Shown: positions 1 to 6,868 of the stretch, in pieces
Numbering within the stretch: position 1 is the first letter of the stretch
How the letters are laid out: each line of letters opens with the position of its first letter
DNA from: Bacteroidia bacterium
Lineage (GTDB): Bacteria > Bacteroidota > Bacteroidia > Cytophagales > Cyclobacteriaceae
DNA length: 8,011 bases
Assembly: GCA_012031955.1 (NCBI GenBank)
Contig: JAAURZ010000089.1
Coordinates: forward strand, 1 to 8,011
Reading direction: 5' to 3'
Program-made: the position numbers and the translations under genes
The notes under the pieces: model-generated
What the model saw: only the letters and a program-made list of their open reading frames with translations
What the model was told of the DNA's origin: nothing
Database searches by the model: none

Positions 1-79
1 TATGGAAATAATTTTCTTAGGGTGGTGTATCTTTTGATATATCCAAACATTTAATTCTCAAAAAGCAACGTAGCAGCAT
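1..79 (+). promoter_or_regulatory. AT-rich leader upstream of the sigma factor gene
   Basis: This short AT-rich stretch contains no plausible gene. An in-frame TAG at 71-73 rules out a longer sigma-factor start. TATCTTTTG at 28-36 resembles the Bacteroidota -7 element TAnnTTTG but carries one extra base, and I see no convincing -33 TTG-type box at the right distance. It is the only place within the window where the sigma gene's promoter could lie, but the element itself is a weak match. Confidence 0.3.
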
Positions 80-645
80 TTGAAGCCGAGCCTAAAGGAA
101 GATAAGCAAACTCTTAAGGAAGAAGACGTTATACGCGCCAGCCAGCGCGATCCGTCCGCTTTCAGACCGCTTTACGAGAAATATTACCGCACGCTTTTCC
201 GGTTTATTCTGTACAGGGTGGCCGACAAGGAGGTAACAGCAGACCTCACTTCGCAAGTATTTCTCAAAGCCCTGCTTCACCTGGACAAGTTTCAGTTGCG
301 CGGTTTTCCATTTTCATCGTGGCTTTACCGCATCGCGATCAATGAGTGCAACGACTTCTTCCGCAAAACCAAAAAGGCGCGCGCGTGGTGCTGGAAGAAG
401 GCATCATCGAATCGCTGCATGATGAAATGTTCGGCAACGACGAAATGGAAGAATGGCAACTACGACTTCCCTTTATTCTGGAAAAATTAAAGCCGGAAGA
501 ACTGCAACTGATTGAATTGCGCTACATGGAGTCGCGTCCCTTTAAGGAAGTGGCCGATATCCTTGGTATCTCCGAGAACTACGCGAAGGTGCGCACCTAC
601 CGGGTACTCGACAAAATGAAGAAACTGTTCCTGCAACACCGATGA
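80..645 (+). CDS. ECF-type RNA polymerase sigma factor (sigma-70 family), frame interrupted
   Basis: This is an extracytoplasmic-function sigma factor that would direct RNA polymerase to a dedicated set of promoters. The sequence shows region 2 at about residues 18-97 (LYEKYYRTLFRF, then FSSWLYRIAINECNDFFRK, the -10 recognition and core-binding helices). It shows region 4 at about 130-184 (LKPEELQLIELRYMES, then a helix-turn-helix FKEVADILGISENYAKVRT). The two halves lie in different frames: the first is good to about nt 376 and the second from about nt 385. Restoring one base gives about 188 residues, normal for the family. The start is TTG at 80, because a stop lies just upstream at 71-73 and no ATG precedes region 2. 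There is no Shine-Dalgarno sequence, as usual in Bacteroidota. It heads the TonB-like, secreted propeller and PorP/SprF-OmpA genes, which are candidate targets. The frame break may be a sequencing error or a true lesion. Confidence 0.85.
371..385 (+). other. Frame break inside the sigma factor gene
   Basis: The run A5 (371-375) is followed by GG and alternating GC (377-385). Region 2 reads in the frame of position 80 up to KTKKAR. The conserved continuation VVLEEGIIESLHDEMF reads in the frame of position 385. Adding one A to the A5 run, or removing one GC unit, rejoins the two halves into one sigma factor. Confidence 0.8.
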
Positions 646-759
646 AGTGAATAGACGGTTGATGTGAATATGAAACGATGAAATAGCACAAAGACGCCAC
701 ACCCGACCAGGATGTCACATATAACCCAGGTTGGCGTGATGCTCTCTAACACTAAATTC

Positions 760-802
760 CATGCCCGCGTGCCAGAACGCCGCACTACGGCATGCGGGCG
801 TG
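760..802 (+). repeat. 14-bp stem-loop in the sigma/TonB intergenic gap
   Basis: The arms CATGCCCGCGTGCC (760-773) and GGCATGCGGGCGTG (789-802) pair over 14 positions around a 15-nt loop. Two of the pairs are G-U wobbles in a + strand transcript. On the minus strand they would be A-C mismatches, so the structure fits a + strand RNA better. It lies 27 nt before the TonB-like start. No proper T-tract follows (only CATAAAAAAG), so a classic terminator is unlikely. Attenuation, transcript-end protection or a small mobile palindrome are possible. The surrounding gap (646-829) contains no plausible gene. Confidence 0.6.
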
Positions 803-829
803 TGGCCATAAAAAAGTCAATGCTAACAC

Positions 830-1567
830 ATGAAAAAGAAATTAAAAATTATGAGAACGAAGCCTGATGTTCCGGATCGCGAGATTGAGCGCTTCATGAA
901 CTTCGACGATCTGATGAAGCAACATCGCTCGATGGTGACGGCGTCACGTTGGCATACGGCCGTCAGGATTGTATCGGCCATCGCCATTTTGGCTGCCATC
1001 GGGCTTGCCATATATTGGCTCTTGCCGGATCAGCCGCCGGTTGCGAAACAGTACGTCGCGCCATCCGACACGACAGCGATTTCGAGTCCCGACTCGAGTG
1101 ACGCCAGTACGAGCGTGCAGCCAACTTTGCCGACGCCAGCGGGAGCAGAAAAGAATAAAATCGCGAAGCCTCAAACGAAGACGCTACCACAAAAAGAGAA
1201 ACGTTCGAACGCTGTTGATGCCACACCAGAACCGGTGGTTGCCGAGCCCGTATACGTGCAGGCAGAACCGGTTGAAGGTTATGAAAACCTTTACGAGTAC
1301 TTCAACCGCGAGCTTCAATATCCCCAGGAAGCTATAAGAGACTCGATACAAGGCGTGGTAACAGTGCAGTTCGTAATCGACAGCGAAGGCAAACCGGTGA
1401 ACATTCGTATCACTAAATCATTGGGCGAAGTGTTTGATATAGAAACCATCCGACTTATTGAGAACATGCCCGGCTGGACGCCTGCTACCTTGAATGGCAA
1501 GCCCGTTGACAGCAAGTTGTCGTTGCCCTTCACTTTCAACATACAAACCATTAAGCAACAACCATGA
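830..1567 (+). CDS. TonB family C-terminal domain protein (single-pass inner-membrane)
   Basis: This 245-residue protein has a charged cytoplasmic N-terminus of about 43 residues, one membrane helix at about 44-65 (IVSAIAILAAIGLAIYWLLP), a Pro/Lys/Thr-rich periplasmic spacer at about 66-148, and a TonB-C domain at about 150-238. The TonB-C hallmarks are ELQYPQEA, GVVTVQFVIDSEGKP and the terminal GWTPATLNGKPV. TonB proteins pass proton-motive-force energy from ExbB/ExbD to outer-membrane receptors. No ExbB/D or TonB-dependent receptor is encoded here. The long N-terminus (DREIERFMNFDDLMKQHR) is unlike classical TonB. Its place right after an ECF sigma gene is where an anti-sigma factor usually sits, so a sigma-binding role is possible but not shown. 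The start ATG at 830 is followed by another in-frame ATG at residue 8. The stop overlaps the next start as ATGA (1564-1567), implying coupled translation. Confidence 0.85.
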   Translation: MKKKLKIMRTKPDVPDREIERFMNFDDLMKQHRSMVTASRWHTAVRIVSAIAILAAIGLAIYWLLPDQPPVAKQYVAPSDTTAISSPDSSDASTSVQPTLPTPAGAEKNKIAKPQTKTLPQKEKRSNAVDATPEPVVAEPVYVQAEPVEGYENLYEYFNRELQYPQEAIRDSIQGVVTVQFVIDSEGKPVNIRITKSLGEVFDIETIRLIENMPGWTPATLNGKPVDSKLSLPFTFNIQTIKQQP

Positions 1568-3965
1568 AAATCGTTGTTACACTCTTCTTTTGCTGGGCGG
1601 TAAACTGTGCCATGGCACAATTACAGCCACAGGATACGCTGATGCTGCCTGCCGGCTACGCCTATTCGAGCATCGAATGGGTTGACCTCGACAATGACGG
1701 GCTGCTGGACGTAGCCGCCATTGCCACGAACGCAGGACGCCTTCACATCATAACCGCGAAAAACGACACCATAAGCGGCTGGACAATCAAAACCATGTTC
1801 GACACCGGATTTGAAACCGCTGTGTATGCGTGGTACGACGCCGACTACGACAACGACATCGACCTTGTGATGTCGGGCGCCACCGCTGCGGGCCGGTCAC
1901 ATTGGCGCAGCTCAGCAATGGCGACTTTACATTCACGCCTTCAGCCAACTGGGCCGACCGCGCCGCGTCCGTTATTCACATGGCCGACCTAAACAACGAC
2001 GCAAGGTACGAGCTTGTGCTGAGCGGCGATGAGGGAGGCGTATATTTCGAGATCTATGAATTAAAAAACAATATTTGGGAAATTGCCCACGACACAATTC
2101 CCATACATGCCCGTTACGTGAGGCACGCCGATTTTGACGGTGACACAAGAAATGAATTACTCATAGCCGGTAAGTTGACTGACAATAGCGACTACGTAAC
2201 AGTGATCACCCACGAAGGAGACTATCATTTTACCAAACTGTGGGATCAGCCACTCGCGATTGCGGGCCAACCCGGCGTGATGGACCTGAATGCGGACGGA
2301 TTTCCCGACGCGGTGCTGCCGGTGGCCAACAACAAGCTGCGATATCTCCAAAACCAAAATGGCGCACTGTCGCCACACGATACCCTCATTACATCGACAA
2401 CATCAGATGTATTCCTTGCAGACATGAATTCCGACGACAGGGTCGACCTGAGCCTGCTCGGTACGGACGCAGGCGGTGATTTCAATCTCTTACACCTCGG
2501 CGACAACAATTATGACACGCTCAATAACACCGGACTCGTTGCCCAAAACTTCGGCGACCAGGATCGGGACGGCGATCTCGATGTCGCTCAGATTGTGTTC
2601 GATGCGAATTATCAATTGATCGTCTTTCGCAACGACTACGGAGCCAATGAGCCACCGAGTATACTTATGAAGAACATCGGTCTTTGGATATACGATCGGC
2701 TTTTCATCTTTTGGGACCGCAGCCAGGATGACCACACCGCTGCACCTTCAATTTCTTACGACCTTTCTATCAGCACCGAAGACAGTGAATGGTCGTTGGG
2801 CAATGCTGACTTGTTGAATCGCATGAGGCTGCTTTCCCGCCAAGGAAATACAGGCACGAACCATTTTGCTTTGTTGAACGACATACCTGTAGGCGTCGTC
2901 AACTATTTCATTCAACCGATAGACGATGCGCTATACGCAGGCCAGCAATTCTGTCACGGAAGTTGTGGTCCCGGTGGAGGTTTCTGTGGCGAAGTGGTGA
3001 TCGACACAATCAAAGCCTGCAAAGGCGAGTTGCTCCAGTACACATCAGAATCACCTGAGACCTATTGGTTTTCATTCGCCGAAGGCTTTGTTGCGAAAGG
3101 AACCACCCTCGACCAGCCTGTTACGGAAGGCGATACCATCTTTTCGTTTGAACTCAATCCGCTCGAAGCCTGCGCAAAGGTGCAGATATTTACCATAGAG
3201 CCTATGGACACCGGTGTGAAGGAAGAACTCGTAACCAAGTATGTATGCGAAGGACAACAGGTACCTTTCTCCGTGGAACCCGGCTGGACAACGATCTCGT
3301 GGTCGAGTACAAAAAGAGGCAACCTCGGAAGCAGCACCAGCATTAACTTCATCGCCACCGAGGCCGACACTGTGCAGGTGGAACTGGAAAACGACACAGG
3401 TTGCAAAGTGATTCGGCAGACAGCCATTGTGATCAGCAAACCGGAAGTGGAACTGGCAGCCGATGCGTATCAGATACTAAAAGGCCAGAGCGTACAGCTC
3501 CACGCGTCGGGCGGAGAAAGCTTTGCATGGCAACCACCCACCGGGTTGAACAGCACCAACGTGGCCGATCCGATTGCGTCGCCAATCGTTTCCACCGAAT
3601 ACACGGTAACAGTAAGCGACTCCATCGGGTGTACTGCGCAAGGCAAAGTAACCGTGCTCGTAGAGCTCACGGCATTCATTCCCAATTTGTTTACACCCAA
3701 CGCCGACGGCCGAAACGATGAGCTTAAAATTTATGGCCTCGGGCAGAGTACACACTTCAGGTTTCGCATCATGAACAGAGAGGGCAGCGTAGTATACGAA
3801 TCCAGTGATCCTTCGCTGGCTGCATCGCGCGGCTGGGATGGAACCCGGAATGGTGTGGCACAACCCGCCGGTGTATACTATTGGGACATCAGCGGCGAAA
3901 TGCAGTCGGGGAGAAAACTCATGTTGAATGGAAAAACTTCAGGATCGATTGTACTAGTTCGATAA
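1564..3965 (+). CDS. Secreted FG-GAP/VCBS beta-propeller protein with T9SS type B sorting domain, frame interrupted
   Basis: After repair of one missing base near 1890 this is an 800-residue surface or secreted protein. It has a signal peptide (residues 1-18, cleavage near AMA|Q). Seven Asp-rich DxDxDGxxD-like calcium-loop motifs begin at nt 1684, 1837, 1986, 2130, 2283, 2421 and 2556, spaced about 45-51 codons, as expected for a seven-bladed FG-GAP/VCBS propeller. A Cys-rich stretch follows (C464, C468, C475), then Ig/PKD-like modules (about 480-704). The C-terminal domain at about 705-800 opens with FIPNLFTPNADGRND and contains GWDGTRNGVAQPAGVYYW, the gliding-motility-associated or T9SS type B sorting signal. 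That signal is recognised by the type IX system for export and surface attachment. The N-terminal part reads in frame 1 to about nt 1890 and the rest in frame 3 (stop 3963-3965). Its ligand is unknown. The next gene, 1 nt away, is a PorP/SprF-like partner, the usual arrangement for type B cargo. Confidence 0.85.
1888..1894 (+). other. Frame break inside the propeller gene
   Basis: GCGGGCC at 1888-1894 is where good sequence switches frame: LVMSGATAAG before it and PVTLAQLSNGDF after it. Adding one G to the GGG run (1890-1892) joins them. The repaired distance between the second and third calcium-loop motifs becomes exactly 150 nt (50 codons), in step with the other blades. This independently supports a lost base here. 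Confidence 0.85.
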
Positions 3966-3966
3966 C

Positions 3967-5517
3967 GTGCTCACAAGATACTTTCTTCTATTAGGTTTGG
4001 TTTTGTTGTGCCGCCCCTTGGTGGCACAACACTTTCAGTTCAGCCAATACAACTTTACGCCGCAGCGTATCAATCCGGCCATGGTATCTACATCCAACTA
4101 TGCGTCGGTAGGGTTGCTGTACCGTAACCAGGGCACCGGCGGCGGCTTCAACCTCAACAGCACCTTTCTTTCGGCGAGCTATCCGTTCATAAGCCGTCGT
4201 GGCGGCGTGCGCTGGTCGGGTGTTGGCATCTCTTTGATGGACGACCGTTCCGGGGGATACTTCAATGTGCAGGAGGCTGCACTCTCGTATGCCATCAACG
4301 TTCCGCTGTCGAAATACCAAACGTTGTCGCTTGGCGCGAAAGGGTTGTTTCAACAACGTCAACTTAATCTTGATGGCCTCTTCACAGGCGCACAATACAT
4401 CCCCGATCGCGGCTTCGACGAGTCGGTGGCGAGCGGAGAGAATTTTGGTGCATTGAAAAACAGTTTCTTCACCACCAGCCTCGGGCTCTATTGGCAGCAA
4501 ACCGATCGCGACAACCATCGCGTTGCGTATTGGGGCGTTTCTTTTTTCGATTTTAATAAACCGAAGGATTCCTTCATGGGCGTGGAGAGCACCCTGTCGT
4601 CAACCCTTGTGGGCTCGCTGGGGCTGCGGATGTACCGGGAGAAAAACCTGTCGATTATGCCCGAGGTACTGTACACGCGCACTGCCTCCAACAACGTGTT
4701 CAACATCGGGGCGGTGTTCAGCTATGACGTTCGACCGACGCCAAACCAACTTACCGGCCGCTTTGATCTCATCACAAAATATGTAATCGGACGAAGCGGC
4801 ATCGTAGGGATACAACTTCATAAAGAGAATGTTTCTTTCGGCCTGAGCTACGACTTCCCCGTCATCAAGAAGAACGCAGGCAACACAGGAGCCTTTGAAA
4901 TAGGCATCGAGTTGAGGAGGCTAGTGGATCCCAGGGTGCGCGACAAGCGTGCGCGTGCCCGCAAAAGCCGCCAAAGTGAACGCGGAGAGATAAAAGAGCT
5001 GGTGAAGAAGGAAGCACCCAAAGACACCACCATCACGGCGGTGAAGGCAGCGGATACAACTCACACCGCAACCACACCCGTAGTGAAGAACGAAGTGCGT
5101 GAAAAGCTCCAGCAAAAACAAGACTCCGTACTCGCCCGCGCCGAGGCTGGTGGAATTGAACACCAGCCGCTGGTGATTGAGAAAGTCAGCCTTCATTTCA
5201 ACTTCGAATTCAATTCCGACGAGCTTGACAAAACGTCTGTGCAATACCTTCGCGACCTGAGCGAAGCGCTTACGCAAGAACGAAGACTGAAGGTGAAACT
5301 GACGGGTCACACCGACAACATCGGGTCCGATCGCTTCAATGAAAGGCTGTCGGTGCAGCGTGCCGAGAACATCAAAAGACACCTGATGGCCATGGGCGTC
5401 GACGCTTCCAGAATTGTAACCGAGGGCAGAGGGGAATCAGAACCTTTGAACGACAATAGCAGCGACGAGCTGAGAGCCAGGAACAGGCGCGTGGACCTTA
5501 CGATTGTTTACGAATAG
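3967..5517 (+). CDS. PorP/SprF-family T9SS outer-membrane protein fused to an OmpA peptidoglycan-binding domain
   Basis: This 516-residue outer-membrane protein begins with a signal peptide (residues 1-20, cut near LVA|Q). The PorP/SprF domain (about 22-318) opens with the family's typical HFQFSQYNFTPQRINPAMV and contains many aromatic beta-strand repeats. A Lys/Arg/Thr-rich, low-complexity linker (about 319-406) leads to an OmpA-like domain (about 407-516). There, D450 of GHTDNIGSDRF and R465 of LSVQRA sit at the positions that bind diaminopimelate in OmpA proteins. The domain ends RARNRRVDLTIVYE. SprF-type proteins are needed for export or attachment of type B T9SS cargo, so the protein 1 nt upstream is its likely client. 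The OmpA part would anchor the barrel to the cell wall. Stand-alone PorP/SprF proteins are usually about 300-350 residues, so the extra length is the fusion. The start is GTG at 3967, directly after the upstream stop. The 3' end overlaps convergent mobA by 10 nt. Confidence 0.9.
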   Translation: MLTRYFLLLGLVLLCRPLVAQHFQFSQYNFTPQRINPAMVSTSNYASVGLLYRNQGTGGGFNLNSTFLSASYPFISRRGGVRWSGVGISLMDDRSGGYFNVQEAALSYAINVPLSKYQTLSLGAKGLFQQRQLNLDGLFTGAQYIPDRGFDESVASGENFGALKNSFFTTSLGLYWQQTDRDNHRVAYWGVSFFDFNKPKDSFMGVESTLSSTLVGSLGLRMYREKNLSIMPEVLYTRTASNNVFNIGAVFSYDVRPTPNQLTGRFDLITKYVIGRSGIVGIQLHKENVSFGLSYDFPVIKKNAGNTGAFEIGIELRRLVDPRVRDKRARARKSRQSERGEIKELVKKEAPKDTTITAVKAADTTHTATTPVVKNEVREKLQQKQDSVLARAEAGGIEHQPLVIEKVSLHFNFEFNSDELDKTSVQYLRDLSEALTQERRLKVKLTGHTDNIGSDRFNERLSVQRAENIKRHLMAMGVDASRIVTEGRGESEPLNDNSSDELRARNRRVDLTIVYE

Positions 5518-6086
5518 CGCTTGCGATACTGTTCCAACTCCGCAGGCGTGTTGATGTTTGTGAGCACAGCGGGGTCGGGCGTATGCAGAAGATGTACGTC
5601 GTGATTCATTAAAAACTCCCGAGGGCTCATGCCCCCCTTTTCGATGTAGGCAAGCATGGGGGCATGTGCTCCGGTTTCCCACAAGGCGCACATCGGGTCG
5701 GGATGCCTCCCCTCCGAATCAAAGAAGCAGGTAGCCAGCTTTTTGTTGTCGCGGTGTTGCAGCAGGTAGCTGATCGCCTGCTCGCTCATCAACGGCATAT
5801 CGACGGCCACCGCCATCCACGCTTTCGAACTGTCGTGCAGGAAGGCGGATGCAATTCCATTGAGCGGTGTTTCGAATGGATAGTGATCCACGATCAAACC
5901 TTGATCCGGCCCTGTGTGCCGGCCGACGGACACGTAGACTTGGTCCGAAAAATTCCGCAGCATGGCCTGCAGGTGTGCAACTTGGGCATGGCCGTGGTAG
6001 TGAATGCCGCTTTTGTCAAACCCCATACGGCGACTGTGGCCGCCCGCCAGTATCAGGCCGTTGATGTGGCGAAGGTCATTCATCAA
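5508..6086 (-). CDS. mobA: Molybdenum cofactor guanylyltransferase MobA
   Basis: MobA transfers GMP from GTP to Mo-molybdopterin, giving the guanine dinucleotide form of the cofactor used by DMSO-reductase-type enzymes. The 192 residues match the family length (E. coli about 194). The nucleotide-binding signature GLILAGGHSRRMGFDK is at 10-25, with the Gly-rich loop and Lys25. The metal-binding region AVDMPL includes D96. TPLNGIASAF at 73-82 and the C-terminal LTNINTPAELEQY are also typical. A broader nucleotidyltransferase role (for example cytidylyl transfer) is possible, but the neighbouring moaC and moeA favour MobA. The start is ATG at 6086 or the next codon, also ATG. It overlaps the stop of the upstream channel gene by 8-11 nt, implying translational coupling. 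Its stop overlaps the convergent PorP/SprF-OmpA gene, so no terminator fits between them. Confidence 0.92.
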   Translation of the reverse strand: MMNDLRHINGLILAGGHSRRMGFDKSGIHYHGHAQVAHLQAMLRNFSDQVYVSVGRHTGPDQGLIVDHYPFETPLNGIASAFLHDSSKAWMAVAVDMPLMSEQAISYLLQHRDNKKLATCFFDSEGRHPDPMCALWETGAHAPMLAYIEKGGMSPREFLMNHDVHLLHTPDPAVLTNINTPAELEQYRKRYS

Positions 6087-6868
6087 GGTCGCCGCCGCAG
6101 TGCGGGCATTTTTTTCTCGAACGCGTCTTGTGCATCAACTCATAAAATCCCGACGACAAAATGCCCGCAGGCAAAGCAAACAAGCCAATACCCACAATTG
6201 CGAACATGCCGCCGAGGAGTTTTCCGATGGGCGTCATCGGCACAATATCGCCATAGCCCACCGTCGTGAGCGTGGCTACGCCCCACCACATTGTAGCAGG
6301 TATACTGGAGAACGCTTCGGGTTGCGCGGCGTGTTCCACATGATACATGATGGAAGAAATAATGACCAGCACAAACAAAATGAAAAGGATGCTGAGCACC
6401 AGTTGCTCGCGCCGCTCGAACAGTACCTTTCTGAAAACATTGAGTGCTTGCAGGTAGCGCGCGATCTTGAACATGCGGAATAAACCGAGCAACCTGATGA
6501 TACGAAGGAAGCGCAGGTCGATCGCAAAAAATGTGAGATAGTAGGGGAGAAACGAGAGCAAGTCGACAATGGCGAGCGGCGATCCCATGAACTTCAGGCG
6601 TCCCTTCACATTGCCTGCATACTTGGGATTTTCAACGATCGCGTACAACCGGCACAGATACTCGATGGTGAAGATGATGGACCGATACGAACTCGAATTG
6701 TGCCAGCCTCCGTCCGTACGCCTGGTGAATCGACTGTACCGAGTCGAGCACGATGGCGAGAATGTTAATGATGATCAGGAAGATGAGAAAGAACTCGACC
6801 ACTTTCTCTATCCACCCGCCTTTCTCTGTAGGTTCGAGAGAAAGGTATAATCTGCGTCTTGGCGTCAT
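6076..6868 (-). CDS. Voltage-gated potassium channel (six-helix ion transporter), frame interrupted
   Basis: With one base removed near 6679-6680 this is a 263-residue six-helix K+ channel subunit, which would form tetramers in the inner membrane. S1 is at about 21-43 (VVEFFLIFLIIINILAIVL), S2 at about 58-77, S3 at about 96-113 (PLAIVDLLSFLPYYLTFF). S4 carries charges every third residue (R119, R122, R125, R131, K134, R137). S5 is at about 156-174. The pore filter TTVGYGD (201-207) is the K+ selectivity signature. S6 is at about 216-240. The short cytoplasmic tail ends in CPHCGGDLDE (C254, C257), half of a zinc-ribbon-like pair. The 5' part (to about nt 6680) and 3' part read in different frames. 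S2 is restored only by the repair. The start ATG overlaps the moaC stop as ATGA (6865-6868), and its end overlaps mobA. Opening stimulus beyond voltage cannot be told. Confidence 0.88.
6679..6680 (-). other. Frame break inside the channel gene
   Basis: On the minus strand, helix S2 should read VSVIIFTIEYLCRLYAIVEN. The sequence as given reads VSVHHLHHRVSV in the upstream frame. Removing one C of the CC (GG at 6679-6680 on the + strand) restores the expected helix and joins S1 to S3-S6. This is a 1-nt gain, opposite in sign to the two breaks in the left block. Confidence 0.85.

Noticed and set aside
371..376. Programmed -1 frameshift site (AAAAAG) in the sigma factor gene
   Set aside because: The heptamer in frame is C-AAA-AAG, not A-AAA-AAG, so the P-site codon would re-pair poorly. 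I see no downstream stem-loop, and two other unrelated genes show similar 1-nt breaks. An indel is simpler.
694..737. Second hairpin in the sigma/TonB gap (ACGCCA with TGGCGT)
   Set aside because: Only six clean pairs across a 32-nt loop with mismatches further in; this is within chance expectation.
3991..4518. 175-codon minus-strand open frame opposite the SprF-OmpA gene
   Set aside because: It lies wholly antisense to a gene with clear family motifs, has low-complexity Arg/Ala-rich content and shows no recognisable domain.
5664..6483. Two long + strand open frames opposite mobA and the channel
   Set aside because: They mirror conserved MobA and channel coding sequence on the other strand and contain no domain of their own.
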